64,000 nucleotides of DNA from Phenylobacterium sp. GTDB taxonomy: Bacteria > Pseudomonadota > Alphaproteobacteria > Caulobacterales > Caulobacteraceae. Positions 39,946 to 47,642 of the stretch are shown in pieces. The stretch lies in contig NZ_SCVD01000016.1 in NCBI RefSeq assembly GCF_004297125.1, forward strand, positions 1 through 64,000, written 5' to 3'. The notes beneath the pieces were generated by a model. That model searched no databases and was not told the origin of the DNA. It saw only the letters and a list, made by a program, of their open reading frames with translations. How positions within the stretch are numbered: position 1 is the first letter of the stretch; the number at the start of each line of letters is the position of its first letter. The position numbers and the translations under genes were made by a program.

Positions 39946-41280
39946 TCAGTCCTCGAGGATCAGGCTGTGCTTCCGGTTGTCGGGGAGCAGGAAGACGATG
40001 AAGAAGGCCACGGCCATCCCCAAGGCTACATAGACGTAGAAGCCGCTTTCGACGCCCGCCCGCTTGAACGCGAGCGCGATCGGCTCGGCGGTGCCGCCGA
40101 AGATTGCGGTGCCCATCCCGTAGGGCAGGGCGACGCCCAGAGCCCGGACGTTAGCCGGGAACAGCTCGGCCTTCACGACGGCGCTGACGGAGTTGTAGCC
40201 CGACAGCAGCACCACGAGCAGCGAGACCAGCACGAAGGCGACCACGGGCGACTGGGCGCCGGCGATGGCGGTCATGGCCGGATAGGTGGCGAGCGCGCCG
40301 CCGCCGAAGGCGATGAACAGGGTGGCCTTGCGCCCCCAATGGTCGCTGAGCCAGCCGAAGAAGGGCAGGGCGAAGAGGTAGACCACCAGGGCCGCGGCGG
40401 TGATCGCGGTGGCGGTCGGACCCGGGAAGCCGGAGGTCCCGGTCAGGAACTTCGGCATGTAGGTGGTGAAGGCGTAGAAGGCGAGCGAGCCGCCGGCGGT
40501 GAAGCCGAAGATGGTCAGGGCCTGCTTCGGATAGCGCATGAAGAGCATCATGGTCCGGGCCCGCTCGGCGCCGGAGGCCTTCGAGACCTCGTAGGACTGG
40601 CTCTCGTCCATGCGGGCGCGGATCCAGAAGACGACCACCGCCATGGCCGCGCCGACGAAGAACGGGATGCGCCAGCCCCAGCTCTCCAGGTCGGGCTTGT
40701 CCATGGTGGTCTGCAGCAGGCTGAGGAGGCCCAGGGCGATGAGCTGGCCCATGACCATGGTCACGAACTGGAAGCTGGACCAGAAGCCGCGCCGCTTCCG
40801 GCCGGCCATCTCGGAGAGGTAGGTGGCGCTGGCCCCGTACTCGCCGCCCACCGACAGCCCCTGGAGGATGCGGGCGACCACCAGGAGGATCGGCGCGGCG
40901 ACACCGATGGTCTCGTAGCTGGGCAGGACGGCGATGATCAGCGAGCCGCCGCACATCAGGCCCACCGCGGCGGTGAGCGCGGTCTTGCGGCCGGCATGGT
41001 CGGCGTAGAGCCCCATCAGCCAGGCGCCCAGCGGGCGGGCGAAGAAGCCCACGGCGAAGACCGCCATGGTCTTGAGCAGGCCGGCCAGGTCGTCGTCGCC
41101 GGGGAAGAAGTGGTTCGAAAAATAGACGGCGAAGGCGGAGTAGACGAACCAGTCGTACCACTCCACCAGGTTGCCGGCCGATCCCCCGAGGATCGCCCGG
41201 AAGCGCTGTCCGGCGGTGAGCCCGGGCGCGATGACCCCCGGCGGGATCTGGGCCTCGGCCCCGGTCTCCGTCGCGGTCAT
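39946..41280 (-). CDS. MHS-family MFS transporter (KgtP/ProP-like)
   Basis: The 444-residue protein has 12 membrane segments and the metabolite:H+ symporter signature: GSAGNLVEWYDWFVYSAFA in helix 1, FARPLGAWLMGLYADHAGRK in loop 2-3, and GEYGASATYLSEMAGRKRRG. Relatives carry 2-oxoglutarate, proline/betaine or dicarboxylates. The start ATG is preceded by a GGGGGAAA ribosome site. A function in uptake of 2-oxoglutarate or a similar acid is the best guess; the sequence does not fix the substrate. Confidence 0.9.
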   Translation of the reverse strand: MTATETGAEAQIPPGVIAPGLTAGQRFRAILGGSAGNLVEWYDWFVYSAFAVYFSNHFFPGDDDLAGLLKTMAVFAVGFFARPLGAWLMGLYADHAGRKTALTAAVGLMCGGSLIIAVLPSYETIGVAAPILLVVARILQGLSVGGEYGASATYLSEMAGRKRRGFWSSFQFVTMVMGQLIALGLLSLLQTTMDKPDLESWGWRIPFFVGAAMAVVVFWIRARMDESQSYEVSKASGAERARTMMLFMRYPKQALTIFGFTAGGSLAFYAFTTYMPKFLTGTSGFPGPTATAITAAALVVYLFALPFFGWLSDHWGRKATLFIAFGGGALATYPAMTAIAGAQSPVVAFVLVSLLVVLLSGYNSVSAVVKAELFPANVRALGVALPYGMGTAIFGGTAEPIALAFKRAGVESGFYVYVALGMAVAFFIVFLLPDNRKHSLILED

Positions 41281-41343
41281 GCAGTTTCCCCCAGCTCGGC
41301 TCTTTGGGGCCGATGCTAGGGGCAGCCGCCGGTTCCGACTAGG

Positions 41344-41502
41344 TCAGATGCGTCCCAGCAGGACCAGGATGATGACGATCACCAGCACCAGGCCGAGGCC
41401 GCCGCTCGGGACGTAGCCCCAGCTCCGTGAGTGACCCCAGGTGGGCAGGGCGCCGACCAGCAACAGGATCAGGATGATGACGAGAATGGTCCCCAGGGAC
41501 AT
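41344..41502 (-). CDS. DUF3309-family small membrane protein
   Basis: This 52-residue protein has two hydrophobic stretches (LGTILVIILILLLVGALP and GLGLVLVIVIILVLLGRI) joined by TWGHSRSWGYVPSGG, the exact layout of the DUF3309 family. The ATG at 41502 has GAGGAG 9 bases upstream. The role is unknown. It is an inner-membrane protein expressed on its own. Confidence 0.88.
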   Translation of the reverse strand: MSLGTILVIILILLLVGALPTWGHSRSWGYVPSGGLGLVLVIVIILVLLGRI

Positions 41503-41582
41503 GCGGTGGTTCTCCTCAGGTCCCCCGACCTCGACCGCACCGAACGTTCACGGCCAAGGTTCGGTTCCGGAGACGAGGCTCC

Positions 41583-41987
41583 TTAGTCGGCGACGTCGGC
41601 CGTGTGGGCGCGGTGGTCGCGGTCGGTCACCTGCAGGGCGTACATCAGCCCGATCCAGCCGCCCTTGATGCGGGGCAGCGCCAGCAGGGTCACCGCGGTC
41701 AGGGCGCCGAGGATGATCGGCAGGGAGATCTGCGGCGGCGTCTCCCACACGATGGGGAAGAACAGCGCCGGGCCGATGATCAGGTGGCCCATCAGCAGGA
41801 TGGTCAGGTAGGCCGGGCCGTCGTCCGCCGGATAGCGGGCGAGCTCGTGGCCGCAGACCTCGCAATTCGGCCGGACCTTGAGGTAGCGCCGATAGATCCC
41901 GCCCTTGCCGCAGTGGGGGCAGCGCTGCGCCAGCCCCCGCCCGAGCGAACGGAACAGCGAATGGTGGATCTCGGCCATGGCGCCCAT
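41583..41987 (-). CDS. DUF983 membrane protein
   Basis: The 134-residue protein has an N-terminal zinc ribbon (CPHCGKGGIYRRYLKVRPNCEVCG) and the motif ARYPADDGPAYLTILLMGHL. Two membrane segments and a charged tail follow, as in DUF983. The ATG at 41987 has GGAAGG 5 bases upstream; the second ATG at 41978 is possible. The family is often near cytochrome oxidase genes, but none is here. Confidence 0.85.
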   Translation of the reverse strand: MGAMAEIHHSLFRSLGRGLAQRCPHCGKGGIYRRYLKVRPNCEVCGHELARYPADDGPAYLTILLMGHLIIGPALFFPIVWETPPQISLPIILGALTAVTLLALPRIKGGWIGLMYALQVTDRDHRAHTADVAD

Positions 41988-42038
41988 ATGCGCCTTCCGG
42001 ACGGGCTCCGAAAGCCCGGCCGCGTTTTGCCGCAGCGC

Positions 42039-42176
42039 CTACTTCTTCGCGTCTTCGGCGGCGCCGGTGACGGCGCGGCCGGCGGCCTGGGCGTCCCGGC
42101 CGACGCCGGAGATGGTGTTGCAGGCGGAAACCAGCAGCGCGGCGGCCGCGGCGGTGAGGACGATCAGCTTGCGCAT
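42039..42176 (-). CDS. Entericidin-family small lipoprotein
   Basis: The 45-residue peptide has a lipoprotein signal with lipobox VSAC (Cys near residue 19), then NTISGVGRDAQAAGRAVTGAAEDAKK, the amphipathic entericidin A/B pattern. GAAAGGGG precedes the ATG. Entericidins are stress-associated bacteriolytic or antidote lipoproteins; whether this single copy has a partner is not evident. Confidence 0.88.
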   Translation of the reverse strand: MRKLIVLTAAAAALLVSACNTISGVGRDAQAAGRAVTGAAEDAKK

Positions 42177-42289
42177 GGGCAACCCCTTTCGAACGGTGAG
42201 TCCTAGGTCTCGTGCGCCGCCTTTGTAGTCAAGCTCGCGGCAGGAATGGGGCGGCCGCCCAGATGGCGTAACGCTGCGCTGCGAAAACA

Positions 42290-42345
42290 GGCGCCAAATG
42301 CCGGTTTCCTTGCTCTGTAAGGGATTCATGGGCGCCATTTGCCGG
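42290..42345. repeat. Pair of 15-bp direct repeats between entericidin and zinc-ribbon genes
   Basis: GGCGCCAAATGCCGG (42290-42304) and GGCGCCATTTGCCGG (42331-42345) differ at two inner bases. Their starts are 41 bases apart, close to four helical turns. A pair of regulator sites is possible. Confidence 0.5.
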
Positions 42346-42455
42346 ATTCGGCCGCCGTGGCGTCCAGCGTCATTGCGCCGCAACATGTTTCGTACCATGG
42401 TTTTTGCATTGCGAAGAGCGGCCGGCTCCCCCTGGCCCATCTTGGAGCACAGTCA

Positions 42456-42650
42456 ATGATCGAGCTGCGTACCTTCCCCGGCCTGTTCGTGGGCCGCCGA
42501 ACCCTGGTTCTGGCCGACGAAGCCCCCAACGACCAGGAAGGCTCGGCCTACGCCTGCGGCGCCTGCCGGCAGGAACTGATCCGCGCCGACCGGTCGTTCT
42601 TCAACGACGTGGTGGTCAAGTGCCGCTGCGGGGAATTCAACCAGCTCTAG
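42456..42650 (+). CDS. Small zinc-ribbon protein
   Basis: The 64-residue protein starts at the ATG at 42456 (GGAG 9 bases upstream). It has a CGAC pair near residue 34 and a CRCG pair near residue 56, which together look like a four-cysteine zinc site (YACGACRQELI ... VVKCRCGEFNQL). No other domain is present. The family is unnamed to my knowledge and a regulatory or structural role is only a guess. Confidence 0.72.
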   Translation: MIELRTFPGLFVGRRTLVLADEAPNDQEGSAYACGACRQELIRADRSFFNDVVVKCRCGEFNQL

Positions 42651-42741
42651 CCCGAGCTCTCCCGGACTGCGGGGCCGCCCCGCGGCGTCCGGGCCCGGCG
42701 CGGGGACTGTCCCATCTTGCGCAGCGCGCGACGGGGCGGTC

Positions 42742-43584
42742 CTAGCGCCACGAGAGCATCACTGCGGTGGCGTCGTCGCGAGCCTTGAAGCGTTGGAATC
42801 GGCTGCAGGCCTCGTCGGCGGCCTCGATCCCCCGCAGCTCGTCGTAGAGCGGCTCCAGTCCATTCTCCAGGGCCCGGTCCATAAGCCCATCCCAGTCGTA
42901 GGCGCCATAGACCTCGACCAGCCGTGAAAAGCCGTCCGTCATGAGCAGGACGTCGACGGGCGCGGGGGCCGGGCATGCCTCGATCTGGGCCTGGGATACG
43001 CCCGCGCCGGACAAGTCCAAGATCCAATAGCCGTCGGGGCGGTTCATCAGTTTCCGGTTTTCGCGCGCGAGCGCACGGGCCCGCTCGACGCCGACGGCCC
43101 GAGGCAGGCCATCGGCCAGGGCCGCATCCAGGACCCGATGAAGCGCGTCTTCGAATCCACCGAGTTCCGACCAGCCAAAGCGGTTCGCCGGCCCGCCCGC
43201 GCCACGCCAGACGATGACGCTGTCACCAAGGTTCGTCAGCTCGAGGCGGGAGCCGACCTCCCGCGCCACCACCAGACTGGCGGATGGCAGTTCGAATGCC
43301 GGGACCTTGCCGATGTCGCACATCGTCCGGGCCGCCTCGGCGGTCGCATGCACCCCGCGGAGCACCGCCGCGGGGGTCGACAGGGCCACCGAGAACGCCT
43401 CTTCAAAGCGCCCGCTGATTTCACGCGAAAACCAGGCGGCATCGGACGCGCCATCCAGATACGGAGAAGGCGCCACGCCCGTCGCACCGTCCAGCACCCA
43501 GACGGCGTCGCCGGCGCGACCCCAAGTATCCTCATTCACGGTGGACGCCGGCCTGCAGATGGCGTCCGCTACAGTGAGAGTCAC
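42742..43584 (-). CDS. PP2C-family serine/threonine phosphatase
   Basis: The 280-residue protein carries the metal-binding marks of PPM phosphatases: NEDTWG near residue 17, VWVLDGATG near residue 30, LTNLGDSVIVWR, LLMTDGFSRLVEVYGAYDW and, at the end, ARDDATAVML. There is no signal peptide or added sensor domain, so it is a cytoplasmic stand-alone phosphatase. No kinase gene is adjacent. Confidence 0.87.
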   Translation of the reverse strand: MTLTVADAICRPASTVNEDTWGRAGDAVWVLDGATGVAPSPYLDGASDAAWFSREISGRFEEAFSVALSTPAAVLRGVHATAEAARTMCDIGKVPAFELPSASLVVAREVGSRLELTNLGDSVIVWRGAGGPANRFGWSELGGFEDALHRVLDAALADGLPRAVGVERARALARENRKLMNRPDGYWILDLSGAGVSQAQIEACPAPAPVDVLLMTDGFSRLVEVYGAYDWDGLMDRALENGLEPLYDELRGIEAADEACSRFQRFKARDDATAVMLSWR

Positions 43585-43727
43585 AGCCTGGCCCTCCGCC
43601 CCCCATTACGTATCGTGGACTCGATCCGGCCGATCAAGCTCGGCGGCTGGCGCGGGAGGGTCGCTCTCCATCCGCCTCTGGCGTCGAGACTGTCCGGTCC
43701 CGGGCGGGACAGCGCGGAAGGGAACCG

Positions 43728-44108
43728 ATGAACCTGTTGCTGGGGCAGTTCGTGCTGGCGGTCCACCTGGCGGTGATCGCGTTCAATGTCGCGGGGCTGG
43801 GGCTGATCCCGCTGGGCGCGTGGCGGGGATGGCGGTGGGTGCGGATCCGGTGGCTGCGGGTCCTGCACCTGGCCTCGCTGGCGGTGGTGGCGGTGCAGGC
43901 GATGGCGGGCCGGGCCTGCTTCCTCACCGACTGGCAGGACGTCCTGACCGGCGCGGGCGCGCACGATCCGCTGATCATGCGCTGGGTGAACGGCCTGGTG
44001 TACTGGCCGCTGCCGCCCTGGGTCTTCGCGGCGGCGTATGTGGCGGTGTTCGCCTATGCGGCCGCGCTGTGGCGGTGGGCGCCGCCGGAGCGGCGCCACC
44101 GGGACTAG
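43728..44108 (+). CDS. DUF2784 membrane protein
   Basis: The 126-residue protein has four hydrophobic segments and the DUF2784 pattern: HLAVIAFNVAGLGLIPLGAW, RVLHLASLAVVAVQAMAGRACFLTDWQD and a C-terminal LPPWVFAAAYVAVFAYAAAL. The role of the family is unknown. The stop overlaps the convergent micro-gene at 44105-44242. Confidence 0.85.
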   Translation: MNLLLGQFVLAVHLAVIAFNVAGLGLIPLGAWRGWRWVRIRWLRVLHLASLAVVAVQAMAGRACFLTDWQDVLTGAGAHDPLIMRWVNGLVYWPLPPWVFAAAYVAVFAYAAALWRWAPPERRHRD

Positions 44109-44242
44109 CGCGTGCTGCGGCGGTCGGTGAGGATCGAGCGTTGCGGCGCCGGGGCGGAGGCGCCGGTGGAGCGCGGGTCGGTCATGCCGCCGCGGGCGGC
44201 GGGAACGTACGGCGGGCCGCCGAGCTTCAGGGGACGGCTCAT
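44105..44242 (-). CDS. Micro-protein, third of an ATGA-coupled trio
   Basis: The 45-residue, Pro/Arg/Gly-rich sequence (SRPLKLGGPPYVPAARGGMT ... ILTDRRSTR) has no hydrophobic segment. Its ATG overlaps the stop of the 44239-44439 gene in ATGA. Coupling to two other small genes argues that it is translated. It is unrecognised. Confidence 0.5.
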   Translation of the reverse strand: MSRPLKLGGPPYVPAARGGMTDPRSTGASAPAPQRSILTDRRSTR

Positions 44243-44439
44243 CGTTGGTTCTCCAGTTTCATCTTGTCGACGCAGGCGCGCAGCAGGACCGCACGGCCCA
44301 TGGGCAGGTTGGGCTCGCGCAGCTCGTTCAGGGCGCCCTCAAGCGGCCAGCCCACGTGGCGTACGCCCAGCCGCCAGATCTCGGCCCGGACCTCCGCGTC
44401 GGCGACCGCGGGCCTGAACAGCATCGACAGAAGGTTCAT
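44239..44439 (-). CDS. Small conserved hypothetical protein, second of an ATGA-coupled trio
   Basis: The 66-residue protein has a helical pattern with conserved-looking Trp/Arg/Glu positions (EIWRLGVRHVGWPLEGALNEL, GRAVLLRACVDKMKLENQR). Both ends overlap neighbours through ATGA. It is cytoplasmic with unknown function. Confidence 0.65.
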   Translation of the reverse strand: MNLLSMLFRPAVADAEVRAEIWRLGVRHVGWPLEGALNELREPNLPMGRAVLLRACVDKMKLENQR

Positions 44440-44549
44440 GAACGTCCGCTAGGCGGCGCGAAGCCCTTGAAGACCGACTCCGGCGGCTTGGCCGGAGGCT
44501 GCTTCGGCTTGCGGACTTCCTTGTTGGACTTCTTCTGACCCTTGGCCAT
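44436..44549 (-). CDS. Lys-rich micro-protein, first of an ATGA-coupled trio
   Basis: The 37-residue basic peptide (AKGQKKSNKEVRKPKQPPAK, then PPESVFKGFAPP) resembles short Lys/Pro-rich proteins widespread in alphaproteobacteria. It starts at the ATG at 44549 and ends in ATGA with the next gene. The AT-rich region to its right is the probable promoter. Confidence 0.65.
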   Translation of the reverse strand: MAKGQKKSNKEVRKPKQPPAKPPESVFKGFAPPSGRS

Positions 44550-44686
44550 CGTCTTCGTCTCCGAACCTGCGCCGCAATGCCTGAAATTCCGGGCGAACAA
44601 CTGCGACCCTGAAATCCACGCGGCTTGCTTGATACGTATCACGCCAGACGTGTGAAAGTTCAACCAATCGGCAAAAACAGAAATAA

Positions 44687-44714
44687 TTCCGCCAAAAATC
44701 TTCGTGAGGCGGAA
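44687..44714. repeat. Inverted repeat in the AT-rich divergent region
   Basis: TTCCGCC and GGCGGAA form a 7-bp dyad with a 14-base loop, in the AT-rich stretch (44640-44755) between the minus-strand trio and the plus-strand micro-genes. It may be an operator; no T tract makes it a terminator. Confidence 0.4.
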
Positions 44715-44840
44715 GGTTTGGCCAATTTATTCTGAATTAATATTGTAATTCGCCGTGGAGGCCCTAGATAATTGTGGAAGAGATCCGCTCGCGCTCTCGG
44801 CCGGACAACCGGCTACGCGCCGCGGTTCCAGGAGCTTCCG

Positions 44841-44927
44841 TTGTTCATGTTCTCGGCGCTGTGCGTGCTGGTCGCCGCAGCCATTCCCGTCGCTTTCGCG
44901 CTGTTCGGCCACAGGCGCCGTCCGTGA
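44841..44927 (+). CDS. Single-pass micro-membrane protein
   Basis: A TTG at 44841 with AGGAG 6 bases upstream (an ATG follows two codons later) encodes 28 residues: one membrane helix (MFSALCVLVAAAIPVAFALF) and a basic tail GHRRRP. The stop overlaps the GTG of the next gene in GTGA. It is the first of four closely packed small genes. Function is unknown. Confidence 0.5.
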   Translation: MFMFSALCVLVAAAIPVAFALFGHRRRP

Positions 44928-45136
44928 GCCCGGACCAGAGCCACCGCTGCACGGTGCAGGTGAAGGCCGACGGTCGGCCCTACCTGGCCTTCGAGCCCTC
45001 GACGGGCGACGCCTCGTCCTACAGCAATTCCCTCTTCACCCTCGACCTGATGCCACAGGTCAGTGTCGCCTCGGCCCAGCGCCTCTGCCGCACGATCAAT
45101 GCGCAGCTCCTGGGCGTGTCGGCCACGGTCTTCTGA
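44924..45136 (+). CDS. Small hypothetical protein
   Basis: The 70-residue protein starts at the GTG overlapping the preceding stop. It contains two Cys residues (HRCTVQVK and RLCRTIN) and a beta-rich centre (RPYLAFEPSTGDASSYSNSL). There is no signal peptide. It may interact with the coupled membrane micro-protein. It is unrecognised. Confidence 0.6.
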   Translation: MSPDQSHRCTVQVKADGRPYLAFEPSTGDASSYSNSLFTLDLMPQVSVASAQRLCRTINAQLLGVSATVF

Positions 45137-45143
45137 GGCTCGC

Positions 45144-45326
45144 ATGACCGAAGCGACCCCCGAGACCCTGACCCGCGAGAACGCCTACCTCAAGACGCGG
45201 GTGGCCCAGCTCCAGTCCGACGTCGCCGACCTGTCGGCCGAGATCGACCGCCTGCGGCAGGAACGCGAGCGGCTTCATGGACGCCGGGAAGCCCGCGCGC
45301 CCAACCCTCTGGGGAGTGGACAATGA
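45144..45326 (+). CDS. Small coiled-coil protein
   Basis: The 60-residue protein has a heptad pattern along most of its length (TRENAYLKTRVAQLQSDVAD, LSAEIDRLRQERERLHGRRE), predicting a coiled coil. Its stop overlaps the next ATG in ATGA. Such short coiled coils are often phage- or plasmid-borne, but no phage structural genes are near. Confidence 0.65.
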   Translation: MTEATPETLTRENAYLKTRVAQLQSDVADLSAEIDRLRQERERLHGRREARAPNPLGSGQ

Positions 45327-45460
45327 TGAACATCCTGGGCGTCCTCGGGCTCGTGGCCCCTGTGATCCTCGTGGCCGGGGTCTTCGCGGCCTCTGCGGCC
45401 CTCGAACGGCGCGACGCGGCCCGGTTGGCGCGCGCCGCGGCGGCGGACGCCAAGGAATGA
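45323..45460 (+). CDS. Single-pass small membrane protein
   Basis: The 45-residue protein has one hydrophobic helix (ILGVLGLVAPVILVAGVFAA) and an Ala/Arg-rich cytoplasmic tail. It is coupled to the coiled-coil gene through ATGA with GGGGAG upstream. The pairing of a coiled coil with a membrane micro-protein suggests a small membrane complex. Function is unknown. Confidence 0.6.
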   Translation: MMNILGVLGLVAPVILVAGVFAASAALERRDAARLARAAAADAKE

Positions 45461-45494
45461 GGGATGTGCGCCCCGAGGGGCGCCGGAGGCCAGT

Positions 45495-45695
45495 ATGAGT
45501 GATCTCACGGAGGTCGAACTGCGGACCCTGCAGGCCCTCGCCCAGAAGAACGCCGGGCAGGACGTCGGCTTCGTCAACATCGCGGCGGCCCGCACCCTGG
45601 TCGACCTCGGCATGGCGAGCCGCAGCCACGAAGGCTGGGACATCACCCCCAGGGGCAGCTCAGAGCTCGCTCGCCGGGGAGGCCCCCCAAACTAG
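45495..45695 (+). CDS. Small winged-helix-like hypothetical protein
   Basis: The 66-residue protein (LTEVELRTLQALAQKNAGQD, ARTLVDLGMASRSHEGWDIT) has the helix and wing spacing of a small winged helix ending in TPRGSSELARRG. A compact DNA-binding or protein-binding fold is possible. It lies 34 bases after the membrane micro-gene and 28 before the transglutaminase gene. Confidence 0.6.
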   Translation: MSDLTEVELRTLQALAQKNAGQDVGFVNIAAARTLVDLGMASRSHEGWDITPRGSSELARRGGPPN

Positions 45696-45723
45696 CCGGC
45701 TCAGCCGGCGCAGAAAGGCGCCC

Positions 45724-46545
45724 ATGCGCATCCATACCGGCTTCGAGATCGTCTACGACTGCCCGGCGCCGGTCCCGATGCTGCTGACCCTCAGCGTCCA
45801 CACCTCCCGGCGCGACGACCTGGAGACGCCCGACTGGCTGCGCACCGACCCGCCGCTGGACGTGCGGCAGTACCTGGACGGCTACGGGAACATCTGCAGC
45901 CGGGTGATGGCCCCGGCGGGACGGCTGACGCTCTCGGCCGACTTCATCATCCGCGACAGCGGCCTGATCGACGAATACGTCCCGGACGCGGTGCAGCACC
46001 CGGTGCACGAGCTGCCCGACGAGGTGCTGCTCTACCTGCTGGGCAGCCGCTATTGCGAGACGGACCGGCTGAGCGAGATCGCGTGGTCGCTGTTCGGCGC
46101 CGGGCCGCCCGGCTGGCCGCTGGTGCAGGCGATCACCGACTACGTGCACAACCACATCAAGTTCAACTACGCCGACGCGCGGCCGGACAAGACAGCCTAC
46201 GACGCTTGGCGCGAGGGCACGGGGGTGTGCCGCGACTATGCCCACCTGGCGGTGGCCTTCTGCCGCTGCATGAACATCCCGGCCCGGTACTGCACCGGCT
46301 ACATGGGCGACATCGGCGTCCCGGTGGTGGGGGTGATGGACTTCAGCGCCTGGTTCGAGGTCTACCTCGGCGGCCGGTGGCACACCTTCGACGCGCGCAG
46401 CAACATGCCGCGGATGGCCCGGGTGCTGATCGCCCGCGGCCGTGACGCCGTCGACGTGGCGATCGCCAACACCTTCGGGACGGCCAGGCTGGTGAAATTC
46501 GAGGTCACCAGCGTCGAAGCGGCCTACGCGATCGAGCCGGCCTGA
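45724..46545 (+). CDS. Transglutaminase-like cysteine protease family protein
   Basis: The 273-residue protein has an N-terminal beta domain and a transglutaminase core: the catalytic Cys in GVCRDYAHLAVAFCR (about residue 165), His in RWHTFDARSN and the following Asp. It is the bacterial small type without a signal peptide, often associated with proteasome-like or peptide-ligase genes, none of which are here. The ATG at 45724 is chosen over the longer frame from 45499 because that frame overlaps the preceding gene. Confidence 0.88.
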   Translation: MRIHTGFEIVYDCPAPVPMLLTLSVHTSRRDDLETPDWLRTDPPLDVRQYLDGYGNICSRVMAPAGRLTLSADFIIRDSGLIDEYVPDAVQHPVHELPDEVLLYLLGSRYCETDRLSEIAWSLFGAGPPGWPLVQAITDYVHNHIKFNYADARPDKTAYDAWREGTGVCRDYAHLAVAFCRCMNIPARYCTGYMGDIGVPVVGVMDFSAWFEVYLGGRWHTFDARSNMPRMARVLIARGRDAVDVAIANTFGTARLVKFEVTSVEAAYAIEPA

Positions 46546-46588
46546 GGTCCGCAGCGCGAACGGGTCGCGCCACACCGGTCCGCCGCGC

Positions 46589-47545
46589 TCATCCCCCGAA
46601 GATCCATGCGCCCGCAAGGCTGGAAAGCTGGACGCCGACCAGCACGAGCTGGGCCTGGCCGCTGATCGTCACGACAGTGTCGGCGCCGACCTGCGCCGCG
46701 GCCCAGGTGTCGCCGGGGTCGAGCTGGATGCGGTCCCCATCCGCCAGGCTGAAGTCGGTGACCCGGTCGAGGCCGGCGCCCCCGAAGGTATGGAAGATGT
46801 CGGCCCCCGCGCCGCCGGTCACCGTGTCGTCGTCGCGGTCGCCGGACAGCCAGTCGTCGCCCGCGCCGCCGGTCAGGACGTCGTTCTGCTGGCCGCCGCG
46901 CAGGATATCGCCGCCCGCCCCGCCTTCGCACGTGTCGTTCCCCAGGTTACCGTAGACCAGGTCGGCGCCGTCGCCGCCGTCCAGCCGGTCGTTGTCCTTG
47001 CCGCCGACGACCCAGTCGTCGCCGGGCCCGCCGGAGGCGCTGTCGTCGCCGGTGTTGCCGTTGATGTCATCGAAGTCCGCGCCGCCCCTCAGGGTGTCGG
47101 CCCCGTCATCGCCGCGCAGGTAGTTCGCGCCGTCGCCGCCGGCGATCAGGTCGCCGCCGCCCAGGCCGAAGATCTGGTTCGGGCCTCCGTTCCCCAACAG
47201 CGTGTCCCCGAAGGCGGAGCCACGCAGGTTCTCCACGCTCAGCAGGGTGTCGAACCCGGCCGGGCCGGTGTCCTGCGGGCCGGACCGGGTCAGGTCCAGC
47301 GTCACCGGGGCGATGGCGGGGCCGTAGTCGGCCGTGTCGGAGCCCTCCCCGCCGTCAAGCACGTCGCCGTCCGGCCCGCCCATCAGCGTGTCCGAGCCCG
47401 GGCCGCCGTTGAGGGTGTCGTTGCCGCTGCCCTCGATGAGCAGGTCGTCGCCCTCCAGGCCCCAGAGGATGTCGTGCCGCCGGTTGCCATGTCCGGGGTC
47501 GGTGTCGAGGATGTCGTTGCCCGCGGTCCCGAAGAATTCAGCCAT
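46589..47545 (-). CDS. RTX (haemolysin-type calcium-binding repeat) protein
   Basis: From the ATG at 47545 the protein has 318 residues. It is mostly GGxGxDxLx nonapeptide repeats from about residue 10 to 255, with one interruption (TLDLTRSGPQDTGPAGFDTL), and a C-terminal block of the type I secretion signal kind. There is no N-terminal signal peptide. Expected export is through a type I (ABC/MFP/TolC) system, whose genes are not in the window. It has no enzymatic domain and may be a calcium-binding surface or matrix protein. It is divergent from the winged-helix/TPR regulator. Confidence 0.88.
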   Translation of the reverse strand: MAEFFGTAGNDILDTDPGHGNRRHDILWGLEGDDLLIEGSGNDTLNGGPGSDTLMGGPDGDVLDGGEGSDTADYGPAIAPVTLDLTRSGPQDTGPAGFDTLLSVENLRGSAFGDTLLGNGGPNQIFGLGGGDLIAGGDGANYLRGDDGADTLRGGADFDDINGNTGDDSASGGPGDDWVVGGKDNDRLDGGDGADLVYGNLGNDTCEGGAGGDILRGGQQNDVLTGGAGDDWLSGDRDDDTVTGGAGADIFHTFGGAGLDRVTDFSLADGDRIQLDPGDTWAAAQVGADTVVTISGQAQLVLVGVQLSSLAGAWIFGG

Positions 47546-47642
47546 CTCGTGGTGTCCCTGCACGCCTGAAGCGAAGCCAGCTTGTCGGCGCGCCCTGGCC
47601 CGAGCCATGATGGAGTCCTGAGGATCAGCCGAGGACGATGGC

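Noticed and set aside
45499..45723. An N-terminal extension of the transglutaminase gene to 45499
   Set aside because: The extension is a shadow of the 45495-45695 gene in another frame, and the ATG at 45724 starts the conserved domain.
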